Shown piece after piece: positions 26,022 to 39,826 of a DNA stretch of 64,000 nt. The notes beneath the pieces were generated by a model, which searched no databases, was not told the origin of the DNA, and was given only the letters and a program-made list of their open reading frames with translations. Position 1 is the stretch's first letter. Each line of letters begins with the position of its first letter. Source of the DNA: Paramecium tetraurelia (taxonomy: Eukaryota > Ciliophora > Oligohymenophorea > Peniculida > Parameciidae); NCBI RefSeq assembly GCF_000165425.1, contig NW_001799244.1, positions 250,118 through 314,117 on the forward strand, read 5' to 3'. The translations under genes and the position numbers were made by a program.

Positions 26022-29000
26022 ATGTAAACAAAGTCCAATGATTTCCGAGTGAAGACATCAAGACAAATATCAAAACGTCCTTTTTAGTAGACATCCTAGT
26101 AAGGTATTCAAGCAGTTTCGTAACAAAGTAGTTTATACTGTGAATATTAGCATTGAAAAAGAAACTTTCTCCAATCAGATTAAATAAGTATAATGTGTTT
26201 ATGGATTGTTTAAATGACTTGACATAACAAAAGTTTGAGAAATGTCAATCCAGGATATTATTTTAGCAAATTGAAGAGAAAGTTAAGAAAAATCAATTAC
26301 TATGCATCTTATTCATCTAAAATGTGACTGTGTATAACAAATATGATTTACCAAACAATAAAGTATATATATGAGTAATCCAGATTCCACCAAAATTTTC
26401 ATGGGAAGCTATTTATCGAGGGAAGACATTGATTTTGACAACTCCTCATTAATATACAAAAACCTGTCATGGAATAGTTGATTTTATGTTTAAATCAAAT
26501 GCCAAATATCCATTAAAACTAAAATTATTGAAAGTAAAGAATTATGAAGAACAATACATTGGAGAGATAGATTTGTCAGTTTCAGATTTTGTCGATTTTG
26601 AAGTTGTGTAAGAATATTAAGGAAAAATGATAAAGGAAACATTTGTATAGAAAGAGATGTTTAAAGTATACAATGATTAATCAGCATCAATTGGATAGGT
26701 GAGTTTGAAAATCATACAATTTTGTTCTTCGAGTGTTCCTTCAAGTATTAAATTAATTAATTGAAGATAAATCATCCAATATTCCAGGATCACCAAAGAC
26801 ATTAGAATAAAGAAAGAAGCATTAACAAATAGAGGAAGGAAAAGCAAAAGGGTTTGATTGGGGAAGTAGCAAAGATGAAGAAATTATAATCTAATTGATT
26901 CTAGAATGCCAAAAGGAAATGGCATCAAAAATCAACCAAAATCTTGAAGTAGTTGTCGAGAGAATCAGATGTAAATATTGGTATAATAAATGCTAGAGAT
27001 GGAGAATACACTCTGTGGATTATTAAAAGAAAGCTGTTTTGCTCCAGACAATTTTGGAAGAAGAAATGCATTGGTTAGAATAAAGAGAATAAGAGAATTA
27101 TTGGATAACCAGATCTCTGGTTTAGTGAAATAATCAGATCCTGCTTATTTGGAAATGCTTGTTTAATTAAGATTAACTACAAAATAGGGAAGAATTAAGA
27201 AAACAGATATTGAATCTGCTCTCTTCCATTTTGGTTGTGAAGCAGCTAAACTAATAATATTGACAGTCGATGACTTTGGAATGTGTTTAGTAGATTATAT
27301 GTTAGATTCTGACTCATTGCCAGAAATATTATATTTCTTCAATTAATTAGGCTTAAATGAGGATGTGTAATTAGAAATTTTTGCATAATCATTATTTTAA
27401 AATATTAAAGAGAGACTAAGAAAGAATCATTATTTGAAAGCTCTAGCTTATTTTATTAATGCTTTGAATATGTATCCAAATATAGGGTTGATCATTGCTT
27501 AATATGCCACAAATCCTGAAAATTCATAAATTTTATCACCTTTTCTTTTGGAATTCAATATTCAGGATTATTAACATGTGATAGTTTTATCTAAATTAAG
27601 AAAATTATGCAAAAAATTCTTAAATCCAGAATTGCCATTTATGTAATCTATGGAAGAACAATATCGGAAAGCAAAATAGGAAACATATTTCAAAATTCCT
27701 ATTCTACCAAAGAAAGTCGAGACCTAAGAGAAATTTGATTTATTATAATTACCAGAATTGTAATAGAATGTATTCCATGAGATTGTAAGGAGAAAGAGAT
27801 GGAATTTATTTGCAAGATCTTGGAAGCAATTTGAACAATTCGTTTATCAACAAGATCATTAAGGAATTTCTCCTATCATGATGTTTTTAGAAAATGCACC
27901 CTTAGATTAGATACTTAATTTGGATTCTCTTCAAAATCAAACCTCATTAAGTGGTTAAACATCATTGCACTTTTTGATCATGAACCCTGATTTATCTGTT
28001 AATTCATTATATGCCTGTATAAATAAGTTTAATATGTTGAATGATAAAGCTTGGCTTGGATTTACACCTCTGGCATTATTTTTAGATAGATTAGTATATA
28101 AATAGAAGAAACATAAAAGTAGAATTATTAAAGAATTGAAAGCTGCTCAAGAGAACAACACTAATAAAGGTGTTCAAGTATTGGAGATCTTAAGTCAATC
28201 TGCGATTAATATTGCTAAGCATTTCAATTTTAATAAGTATTTATTGTATTGCTAAAATGTCAAAAACGATAATTTCTTTGAGGATTTCAAAAAAGAGAAG
28301 TTCAAAAAACCATTTTAATTGTAATAATAGAAAAATAAGTAAATTATTGAATGGGATCATTTTTATTATCAACACACTGTCCCAGCTATGATTTTGTGTA
28401 AACTAGATGAATCAATACAAGAATTGATATGGTAATAATTTGATTGGATAAATTGGCTATGTAGTAAATAGAATTACCCATATGAAACATATTACAATTA
28501 AACATTAATGGTTTCAATAGCCAAAACTACTTAAACTCAATATATTTATCAATATCTAACTAAAGATGTATAAATTACATATAAAGATAACGATCAATTT
28601 AGTGGTGACAAAAACAACATCTTTGATTTCTTACCAATCTTCTAATCTATTTATTAAATAGGCGAAATAACGACAAAACTTAAAGATGATATACAAAAGA
28701 AATATAAGGGAATATAAGATATCAATAAGAAGAAAGATGACGAAGATGACAGTCCAAAGAAAAAAATAAAATTGATGTATCAAAATCTTGCCTAATAAAA
28801 ATACTAATAAGTATTGGATTAACTAATGCAAGAATAATAATCTACTGAGGGAATGTTATAAAATAACTTTAAATATTAAGGTGTTGTTAATGATCTGATG
28901 GTTGCCAAAGGTCTTAACTTTGGAAAACTCTTTAGAAAAGCATATGATTCAAAATTCCATGATATGTTGAATTTCGTAGACATATTATTAAAAGCATTAT

Positions 29001-32000
29001 ATTACAATAATATGTCAGCTGCTCATTTGGCCTTATTCTTCGCTTAATTAAGATTGAACAAGAGCTAAAGAGTAGCTTAATTGAAAACCAATCAATAAAT
29101 ATACTTACAATCATTAAATACACATTGGTGCATAGAATTAGATTTTGCATAATTTTAGGCTATGATTAACGATATTAAAGAAATCTGTCAATAAAATGAA
29201 GTCAACTATGTGATTTTGATTTTAGCAATGAATGGAAGATTCAATAAACTTAAATAAATCCACGATAGAATGACCAATCAAAATTATATAATTTAAGCAT
29301 TACCTATAGCGGCTCATCAAATCAATACAGTTAGAAATGCCCTCTACTATGAAAGTTTAAATAAACTATTATAAGAATGTGATGTAAAGAGACTCTACCC
29401 TGAAGACAATCTAGATTTCTTCAAACCTCCAAAAGAAAAGGAAAAACCAAAGCCAGATCCCAAGAAACCTTTTGATAAAGCAAAACCAGTTTTTCAAAAG
29501 TGGATTATCGTTTAAGGAGCGTTAGTATATATTTTAATTATTACTAAAGACTACCTAATTATAGTAGATATATAAATTTGCAGCCAATAGTTATTAGAGA
29601 GTTAAGTCAGAATTCTCCATTCTTTCTAAACAATACTAATAATTATGGTACTAGGAATACTCATATAAATTAAGAAGATTATTCCCTAGATAAAATTTTA
29701 GATCTGTCTTTTATTCCTCAAAGTAGAAGGAATCTGATTTTGTCAAAACTATAGAGTTATTAATTGAAAAAGTACTCCTATTAAAATTGACACCTTCAGA
29801 TGATTTCTTCAATTATGTCCATGTTCATGATAAGTTTTCTGAATTACTATCCTAATCTCCCAATTAGAACATTTGCATCGTTTAAGCATTTAAATCTATG
29901 ATCAATCTGTTCAAATACGAATAGTCAAATGAGGTGTTATCAAGATGTATCAATTTCCTAAAGAAATACTTAAATTCCAAAATATTTAAAGATTTGAATG
30001 AGCCTGACACATTTAATAGAGAAAGTCAATTAATAACAAATTATTTATCAAAAAGTGATCCATCATCTACTCAATGTAAATTTGCTTGTGAAGTCTTAAT
30101 ACTAATGGATCAAAACTTTACCACATAAGAATTCGAAACACTCAATTTAATACAATAACCTTAATAATTAGCTAGTTTATTGCTAAAGTACAAGACATTA
30201 GAAAAAAGAACTTTGGGTTTTATTTAAAAATATTTAAATTCAAGTAACAATTAAGCCAAGCAAGCCTTACCTTTTAATGAATCAAACATGAGATATATTG
30301 TAGATTTAGCAAAGTAAGGTATAAATTTGATAAATGAGAATGCTTTGGAATTCTTTATTACAAAAGGATTGTTCAATTATTTAAAAGATTACTTCTTAAG
30401 TTCATTGAAACCTAAGGGAATGTTAAATGATGATTAAAAGTAGTTTTATTTGGGATTCGCATTTTCAAGTGGATCTTAAGAGACAATTTAATTGTGTTTA
30501 GAAGATTTGTGTAGTCTTAAGAGTAGTGAATTAAAGCAATATATGTTGGAAGGCAATTTATTAGCTAGAGCAATTGCAAAAGGTTCTTAGGAGACATTAC
30601 TATACATAACTAGGAAGATAATGAAATAGATGACTTTCAATGGCAAAGAGATTTTGAAGTTATTGCTAATTTCAGATAACGTTGCCGAGCCATTTTAATT
30701 GGATAAATAAAGGAGATCATTATTCACAACAATATTCTTATTGAATTATGATATTTTTTATAAAGAATTTTTTGTAGATTATCTCTAGAAGATACTACCT
30801 TAAGATTATAAAAATATCATGATAAAGATATTAAATGCTACAGTGTGTAAATTAGATGAAAACAATAGTTGGACTGCATTTTAATTAGCTATTAATTGTG
30901 GATTCTTTGATGTAATATAGACAGTGTTATAATTGAATATAAATATAGATGCTTAACACTTGAAGGATATCTCAATAAGTAATTTACCGTAAAGATGGTT
31001 ATTCTAGACTCCATAATAATTGGAGAATTTATTGAAATAAGAACATTACAAATAGTTATATAAACAGTCAGCATTAAGATTATATAGGATTTGTAAATAC
31101 CATTTATGCAGATAAGAGAAATTAAAAGAGTTGGAGATCTGCTTAAATTTAGCTCCTTTGTATAATAAGATTGGTCTATAATTATAGAGTCAGGATCCGA
31201 TCATAAATATTATTATGAATCAAAAGATAGATCCTTCAAAACAACCTTTGATTTATCTATTAAAATTGCATTTGGATTAGGTTGATAAAGCCAATTCATT
31301 CATATTGGTAGAAAGCTTTTGTGATAAACATCCTTAAATAACTCATGATAAGATATATACGTAATTGATCAAAAATAGGGAGGCTTATGAATTATTAAGA
31401 ATTTATTATCCAGAATAAAATGAACCTGGAAATGCAAACTTTGATTTTGATCTCCCTTATGGTGATAATATTGTGAAGGAATACTTGTTAATATAAGATC
31501 CTCATCAATTTCTAAGATTTATCACAACTAATTAATAATTAGTATTTTCACTAAGAGTCTTATATGATAAAAATGATGATTTGGATAAATTCTGCAATTC
31601 ATTAGTTGAGCCAAAACATATTATTATTTGCGGTTTACTATTATTAATTTTGAATCCCAACAAACATTCAGAAGTTGTTCACAGTAAGTTTAAATAGGCA
31701 TTTGAATTAAGAGATGATCCATCTGCCTCTTAGGTGACTAATATCTTCAGAGCTATATTGAGATACTTTGAAACAATTGAACGAGCATTTGTATTCTTTT
31801 TCACCTTAATCTAATCGTTGCTGAATAATCAAATATATTAACAACTAATCTAAATTAAACCTATTGGAGATATGAATAATTAAATTAGTACTGAAAAACA
31901 ATTTTTGGAAGATATTAAAGATGCTCTCATCTATGATACTTTTACATTGCAAGATAATGTTTGGGGATAGATATTGGGACAAAGTACAAAAGTATCTCAT

Positions 32001-33362
32001 GCACTCCAATCTGACAAATGGTTTCAAGGAGTAATATTTTTAATTCTATTTTTAGTTATGTTTAATCAAGTCATTATTACATTTATGTTATTAAGCAGAA
32101 TCTATAATACATGAAATTCAGACACTTAGCAAATTAGATGATTATATTTCAAGTGACTTTTGGGGAATACAATCTGCCATGATAGAAATTAGAGCAGAAT
32201 TGCATCCAGCAGAACAGGTTGCTTAACATAAAGTAATTGTATTTAAGCAATCTGAAAATAACACTTGGAAAATCAAGTATCCTTTAGGAATGGTCAAAGG
32301 TAATATTGTCTTTTAAATATTAGATACTTCATTCATTTATCCTTCCATATTATCCTCATAAAAAGGAACTGAATATGCAAAAAATTAATTAATTTAACAG
32401 GTTTATGAACAAACTAAGTCTGATATATTGCCAAAAATTGAAAATTTCACTTTTGAGGGATATTCTCATGAGAATATTTAACAATTAATCAAGGAAACAC
32501 ATGAAAATGTAGCTATAGCTGTGAACTCTTACACGTTTTAAGGAGATGGAATTTAATATAATGGAAAATAATTGACTTCCAATTATTAAACAAAGAGAAA
32601 AAATAAGAAAGAACTTATTATGATTCCAATCACTAATCAAATTATAATTTAAGTTGTTTCTAAAGATGAATTTATAAGAAGAGAAAAATATTCCTTTTTA
32701 TTCAACCAAATTATTGAAGATACATAAACTAAATATTGGACATTTTTTATTGATAAAGATTGTGTTTCATCAATTAAAGATGATTTAATTATTATGGAAT
32801 TATATGAAATGACGAAAGATAGATTAGGATATCATGTTCAATTCTAATCATTTGTTGAATGTTTCTATAACAAATTAGCTAATGGACTAGAAAAGGCAAC
32901 AAAAAAATGTACTCATAAAATAAAAATTATTAGCTATCTCACCTAAATTATGTGTAGATATAGGGCTTTAATGGGATATGTTGACAAAAGTAATTAAACA
33001 CATATCTTCTTATTTAAAATTCGCAGACAACATTTGCTTTGAAATGGCTGAAATCGATCAAAGAAAAGTAATAATTTCTCATCATCTTAGTCTATTAATA
33101 TTAAATTAGAAGGTTTTGATTCTATATTTAGATTTGGTTAAGCTGAACTTTCAGTGTCAAATAATGTTTTAATTGTCAAATTGAATATTGCCATGATGTC
33201 AAATGGAAACTTTTAACAATTATTTTAAACACAAAATAGATTGAAACTAAATAGCAGCGAAATCAAAGAATCTATAGATATTTAGGTATTATTATTTTCA
33301 TATATTTAAATTAGTAATATTTATTGTCTATTTTTAATGAATAATAATTGTCACAATTATGA
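26022..33362 (+). CDS. Giant protein with C2-like start and ankyrin-like stretches
   Basis: ATG at 26022 (MQTKSNDFRVKTSRQ) opens a gene of over 7 kb and roughly 2400 residues, the longest in the window. The first 250 residues look like an N-terminal C2 fold: KFSWEAIYRGKTLILTTPHQ, HGIVDFMFKSNAKYPLKL and EIDLSVSDFVDFEVVQEY. Helical repeats follow, with ankyrin-like segments such as GQTSLHFLIMNPDLSVNS, WLGFTPLALFL, MSAAHLALFFAQL and NNSWTAFQLAINCGFFDVI. A Lys/Pro/Glu linker (KEKEKPKPDPKKPFD) sits mid-protein. Near 32050 a hydrophobic run at an exon end is probably intronic. The last 400 residues form a separate unknown domain (CVDIGLQWDMLTKVIKHI). Many short introns are present, and the late ones (25, 23 and 29 bases) are supported by frame. 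Function is unknown, probably a scaffold. Confidence 0.65.
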
Positions 33363-33843
33363 TTTAATAATATATATCTATATTAATATTATCACACCAT
33401 CTTATAATCACCAAATTAGAGATAATTTCTTAAGGGATGCTTTTATTCTCTTTTATATAGTCCATAAACAAGGCTTATGAATTTACTTTTTGATTAAAAT
33501 ATGAAATTCAAAATGTTTGACAATAGTAATTTCTTGCTTTTTTATAATCAAGTCTTAATTGTTACTATAGTAAAATTCCGAAGTAGTAAGGTAAATCAAA
33601 AATGAAAATACATACAAAAAAATTCTATTTTAGATCTTATAATTTACAATAGTTATGTCTCTGTAATTACATAGTATGAAAATACCTCATAGAATTTATT
33701 TATCCAAAATTTTCCACATTTCCTATCTACTAGCAAATATATAAGTTTAAGGCTAAAAATTATTAATAAATACTAAGTTTAAATTATAGATTGAATCAAA
33801 GGATACTTCTGTGAACTTTGTTTTGCTTTAATCTAGTTAATCT
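33363..33843. terminator. Convergent 3-prime spacer
   Basis: About 480 AT-rich bases between the stop of the giant gene and the stop of the PAS-type gene. Nothing coding is supported. Confidence 0.35.
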
Positions 33844-36054
33844 TCAAAAAGATGAACCATTAAATAATATGTTTGTTACAAACCCTGATTTAATACCCAT
33901 CAGCAATATTCTAACAATAATTTAAATTGTAGGAATTTAGTATTTACAAATATTTGAATAAAAGTAATCTTCAATTGATGATTCTCTTGATTAAAGGCTA
34001 GGAGAATCTGCTTCTGTAGCTACTAAAACAAACTATTCTATATATTATGTGTATTTATGAGATATAAAGGTCTTTAGAAAATGTAAACACCCATGAAATT
34101 GTAGTTTCAAAGTGGAATTGATTTTATGTTAGTTCAAGTTTTAGCTCATATGTATATTTTTACATGTAAATGTTATAGATTGCAGCCATCAAAAGCAAAA
34201 GTGCTATAATTACAAGATATAATAAAATCGATCTTAATTTTAGTTTAAACCAGTAATCACAACCTATAAATTTTAGTAGTTATTAATTCTGTTGTTATCT
34301 TATAATCTCTATCAACTTTAATTACTCCATCTGAATTTAATGAAATGTAGTCTATTATAATATTCATACTTTATACTACGTTTATATTTCATTAAAATAA
34401 TTAAAACATTATCTAAGTTTTTTGTATTTAATTACACTCTCAATTGTAGACTTATCAAAATATTAAATTTGACGATACAGAATTTAATATAGATCTACTA
34501 TTTTTAATAAGTTGTAACAATTCATAGCTATTAAGATACCTAAAACTATTAAACCAGTTAACATATCAATAATAAAACTTAAAATTCTTCATATCTTCTA
34601 ATAAATTATATTACTGAACTACTTGATCGGTTTATTATAAATTGAGGAAATAGGTTTAATGTTGAATTTGTTTGAATAAAATTAAATGAAACTCTAACTC
34701 ACCTTCTATAAATCCTAATGAATATTTTATTATAAAAATGGCTATTAATCTTAAATGGTTGTATGTGATATTCAAATACTTTTTGATTTTATTATGTTAT
34801 TCTTTAATAAATAAATTTAAATATGGCTTAATTGAAATATCCTGAATTTATGCATCAAATATATTATCATTTAATAGACTCTTTTATCCTAACGATACAT
34901 TCTGTAAGATGCTTTAAATATTTTGCAAAAATTTTAATTAAAATTCATTTTTTACATTTTTATTTATTTTCGAAAACAATCTATTTCTAATCAAAATTCA
35001 GTAAACTATCTTACTGATCGTATCTCAAATATTACTTTATATTACACCTGAAAGATGTTCTTATTTCGAAATATTTTACATCTCATTACTCTTGATTTGA
35101 AATAATTTAAAATCTTCTAATTCTAATAGAATTTGGTATTTAGAAACTAGCAATAGTTTAGGGCAACTCCATAATAAATTAAATTAATATTCAAAAAAAT
35201 TATTCAATTAACTAGTAGTTTCAACTATTATTTTCCAATCCTCATTAATAACAACATAATTGCCTGATAATTGATGTTGAATTGGTCTAATCATAACGAT
35301 AAATTCTAATAATATACATTAGTTTATGGCTATTTTTAAATATTTATTTGCAGGAATAAGTTATGAATTCTGATATTAGACAAGCATTTTCTTTCTTGCA
35401 TATAATGAACTTGTCTTTCCGTTTTCAACAAATTCTTTGATTCTCAACATATGATTTCGAATCATAGAATTAGTAATAATCTAATTAATATTACTGAATC
35501 CTTATAATCCAAAGATCTATCTAGTATATTCATACATTTGACAATAGTTCCATTTTCTTTAGTAGCTATCATTGAATAAAAAAGCTTTTTTGGATCAAAA
35601 GCCTGTCTATAATGATTTTCATAATCAGAATCTGAGTCTGAATCCTCATCACAAAAATTCTATTGCAAATTGTTTGAAATTTGATAATCAATTGTTTATC
35701 CCTTCATTTTTTAATTGAGTACATATCTCTTATACCATATATACAAGAATTCCCATTATGGTTTTTTACTTAGATAATGTATTTCATGTTGCTAAATATA
35801 ATAATAACATTTTACCACATCTTTTCACATTCAAGGATACCACTTTATATTTTATTATCTAATCTCAATAAATCAGATTCTAAAATCTTCTCCTAATCAA
35901 TAGCATTCCAATATTTCAGAAAATTGTAAATTACTTCAGCTATTTTCGTTTTTATTTTCTCAAAAATCATCTCTATTTCTAGCACATTTTCAAAATCTAG
36001 ATAATTTTTATAATTATTAGAATTTTGCAGAATAATTTTATTATCCATCATCAT
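33844..36054 (-). CDS. PAS-type membrane family protein, N-terminally short or partial
   Basis: Readable exons start at ATG 36048-36054 (MDNKIILQNSNNYKNYLDFE) and run to TGA 33844. The order is a helical region, an acidic run DEDSDSDSDY, then a PAS-like segment: FYSMIATKENGTIVKCMN, MIRNHMLRIKEFVENGKTSS and LIPANKYLKIAIN, which match the PAS region of large multi-pass ciliate proteins related to tiny-macrocysts-type proteins (recalled from memory). Two hydrophobic helices follow, TGLIVLGILIAMNCYNLL and RSILLYLVIIALLLLMAAIY. The multi-helix N-terminal half usual for the family is not found upstream, so this copy is probably truncated, or its 5-prime exons are unrecognised. Intron boundaries are only partly solved. 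Confidence 0.55.
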
Positions 36055-36793
36055 CAATAACAAATTAAAGTCTATCTGCTAAAAAAAGTTAATTTATTAA
36101 ATTTTTTATTTTAAAATTGACATCTACATTAACGCTTAAGATTTATTTTTTATAGAAAAAAATCAATATTTAGCATATTACAATATAATCTAATAATTTT
36201 GTTTATTCTAAATAATACATTGTTCAAACAATAATTTGATTTCAAATCTGAAAAACGATTAAGAATGATATTAAACTTTTTATGTCTAACTATTAACAAA
36301 GATTTTTCTTTTTACATCATAAAATTAGTGACATTAACAAAAACAGTATCCGATTTAACAATTATCAAGTGAGAGATCTTTTTACTATTCTAATGTTTGA
36401 TATTTTCTTTCTAATTGCGAAATGCAACCTATTTTACGATGTTTCTAAATCAACCCAATTATTATATACTTCTTATTATCTTATTAAGCATTTAATTGGT
36501 ATAAATAGTAAATTTTATTCAAGATTAATTAACTAGAGATATTATTTTACATCAAATAATATTAAATAAATTTCTTTTATACACATATTATTACATAACA
36601 ATACATTTATTTCTTGATTTAATTTTAAAACTGATAATATTATTAGAAAAGTTATTGAACTTGAAATATTTTTTATATTAAATATTCGCTAGGTATAATA
36701 ATTAAATTTATCGATTTTAAAAAATAATTCCTTATGCTGTTGATATTTCAGATAATAATTATTACTAAATATCTTGGGTAAGAACTGTAAGAG

Positions 36794-37740
36794 AACACCG
36801 AATAAGCTGAAAATGAAATGCTAATAAAATTAATTTAATTGAATATACATAATGAAGAACTGATTAAATATGAATGCTATTAAGTATGGTTATAACAATT
36901 TTAAATATAAAAATGTTAACTTATTTTAATTTTATATAGAGGATTTAATGGAGACTTAAATTTTCCAATAGTGCAGAATAGTATATTGCTGTTTTCTCCA
37001 AAATTAATTTATAATATTTTATAATTCTTTCTGCAATATCAAATTATTCAACAATCTTTAAAGAATTTTGTTGAGAAAATTGGAATTATTATTAATTTTG
37101 ATAGTTTATATTTATCCAAAAAATTTTCTATTTATAATAGTATCTAAAAATCTCATTTGATTAATTCCAAGGTATTGGGTTTAAATTATATCAATATAAG
37201 ATTCTAAATTAAGAAAATTGAAAAAAAAGGTTAAGTTGATTAAAAAATAACTGATTTTGTTGTTATTGATGCAAATAATAATTACAATTTGGGTTAAATT
37301 TGGAAACATAATATTATTGCTCCTAATGATTATATGTATTTTTAATGATTAATCGATACTAAAGATTGAGTATTTTCTTTATTATTATTATATCATCTAT
37401 TCATGTCGACTTTGCCAATATTTACTTAATGCAAAGAATATTATTTAATTTCTAACAAAATTTTGATTATTTAGATAAATTAATATTTTTAGATGTAGTA
37501 AATAGGATGATCAAGGAGTAGATAGTGTTGAAATTTTTAGTTAATAAGAAGAAATAACATCAATTTATGAGATTACTTCTATTTTGAGAAAAGCGGTAAT
37601 CTACAATAACGACTAAAGAATATGCCAATAACATAATAACAATATAATTAAGTTCATATTGATAATTTACATTCATTTTGAGTAGTATGTATTAATGTGT
37701 GAATTTGAAAGTATTATGAACAGAACTTATAGTTGATTGA
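36794..37740 (+). CDS. Unidentified coding-like region
   Basis: One frame is open from about 36794 to TGA 37346 with protein-like content (ENEMLIKLIQLNIHNEEL, GFNGDLNFPIVQNSILLF, KITDFVVIDANNNYNL). A second coding-like exon follows at about 37512-37738 (DDQGVDSVEIFSQQEEIT, YEITSILRKAVIYNNDQRI). The ATG and joining introns are not clear. It lies next to the gene-poor, transposon-bearing section, so it might belong to a mobile element, but no transposase motif is present. I do not recognise it. Confidence 0.4.
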
Positions 37741-37879
37741 TGAGATTACTTTTAATAACGAATTAGTGTATCAAAAAAGTAAAAAGAATTATGCAAAAAT
37801 ATATTATTTAAATAGAAATAAAGTGAATAGTATTGGAAAAATGGCAATATTCATTCTGCAAAGAGTAGCGAACGTTTTT

Positions 37880-38184
37880 TCAAGAGAGTGCTCTTATTTG
37901 TATTAGATAATGAGATAATTTTTGAAAACTACAGAGATATTTAAAAATATTACTAATTTTTGTTTCAATTAAAGGTTGTACATTTCTTCTTTGAGAGTTG
38001 GATTTGTAAATGATTAGATGTTTAAATCATTTAAGTATTGACAGATTCTTTCCTCTAGATCATTAACTTCCTCAGACGCATCATAGCTAGAAGTTCTACT
38101 TAGACTATCTTCAGTAGTCCAAGATTATCTTAAGCTGTCTCCATCAGAATTATCACCTTAAAATCCGCCTTTAAGCAAGTCCAT
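37880..38184 (-). CDS. Small acidic hypothetical protein, 91 residues
   Basis: ATG is at 38184 and TGA at 37880. One 29-base intron (GTA...TAG) gives 91 residues with the correct codon total. The start MDLLKGGFQGDNSDGDSL continues into a Ser/Thr/Asp/Glu-rich region (TEDSLSRTSSYDASEE) likely open to phosphorylation, then two predicted amphipathic helices (DLEERICQYLNDL). G+C rises visibly over the first exon against the flanking DNA, supporting a real gene. Function is unknown. Confidence 0.5.
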
Positions 38185-39702
38185 TTTGACAACAAAAGAT
38201 TTAATTAACTATATAAATAATACAAATTTCAGAGATTATTATTGCATTTAATTAGGAATAATTAAGTTCACATCTAATATCATCTAATCATATTATATAC
38301 TCATTAAATATAGATAAATCACATTTATACTTTAGGGGATTAACTTAATGAATAATTAAATTCTGGTAGTGAAAAAATACTTAATAAATTAATCGAAATA
38401 TAATTAGGAATTCTAACAATAATTAAAACATAATAAAACTGTGCAATCAAATTTTCAAATTAAAATAATCATAAATAGAATATATTTATCCTACGTTGTT
38501 TAATTAATTAGGTTTGTGACAAGAAATTCAAAAATTATACTTTATGCATTATTATGAAATCATTTGAGAGGTCTTAAATGGATCACTAGAAAGTTTAACA
38601 AATTTAAAATGATAAATAATAGTACTATGAAACCCTTTATTCTATATTCATGCAGGCCATGTTACACCCTTTGCTCAAAAGTAATAATAATAACAGACTT
38701 ATGATAAAATAAAATTTTCAAATACTTATGCAATTTAGTAAATAATTATGAAACAATTCAACTAAAAAGGATGGATAATTTAGAAATTAATTCATAACGG
38801 AAATACTATTGAGCTCTCTATGGATATTGGCTATTTAAAATGAGAATAAGCAGAAAGAGGAGGATAGTAAATTGAAAAAGAGTTTATTTAAGAAAACATT
38901 TTAATAGCATTAAGAATTAAAGTAACAATTATAAGAATAAATTCAGGCTAAATAAATGTAATTCAAATTTATATTAATGACTTTAACATTTTTTCTAATT
39001 TCACAATAATTTGTGATAACTAAACACAAAAGAAGTCTTTTCTTTTAACCATAATAATTGTATAAAAATTTACAGATTAATAAGTTTGATAACCAAAATA
39101 TATTGAAAATCTTACAAATTTCCCTATTCTTTAAATTTATACTAAAAATTCTATATTTTTTATGCTTGCAGCTTTACTAAATTTAGATTTTGCTCTCAAC
39201 TTAAATATATTAGATCATCACAAGTTTTCTTAAAATCGGTATTGTTTTATAAATCAGTGATACATAATCTTCATTGAATTTTGTTTATCTATAATTAATA
39301 AACTAATTATTGGCTAAAATTGGTATAATTCAATCACTTCTAATTATTTTCACTAATCTATCAAATTTTGAATTAAATCCTATGTCATCAGGTATTTTTT
39401 AATAACCAATTTATGATAATCAATTACTATATAAAAAATGAAATGATATATTTTTCAAATGCAGCGACAAGTCCAAGTAAATAATCCATAAACAAATCGC
39501 TGTAATATTCATTTTTTGATTTTTGACAATGAAATAAAATATATTTCTTAAGATTTTAGTCTTATTTCATTTTTTTATATACTATTAAATACGCTATTAA
39601 ATGCAAATCTTATTTCCTCTTAAGAGAATTATAATTATTTCGTCCTTGTAGAAAACTGAAGCCCAAATTATAAATTATGAAAGAAAGCGAAGATTCGTTA
39701 TT

Positions 39703-39826
39703 CTAATACTAAAATGATTTAATAATATCACTAATACTAAAATGATTTAATAATATCATTAATACTAAAATGATTTAATAATATCATTTTAGATATTTGA
39801 TTTAATAATATCATTTTAGATATTTC
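39703..39826. repeat. 28-base tandem repeat, about 4.5 units
   Basis: Three nearly identical 28-base units begin at 39703, 39731 and 39759; the unit starts CTAATACTAAAATG and ends AATAATATCA. They are followed by a 27-base variant at 39787 in which the first half is replaced by TTTTAGATATTT, and then a partial copy of that variant. Each unit contains ATGAT and ATCAT, which are reverse complements, so a small hairpin is possible. This is probably a slippage-born minisatellite. Confidence 0.85.

Noticed and set aside
39703-39826. CRISPR-like array
   Set aside because: Units abut without unique spacers and the host is a ciliate; it is a plain tandem repeat.
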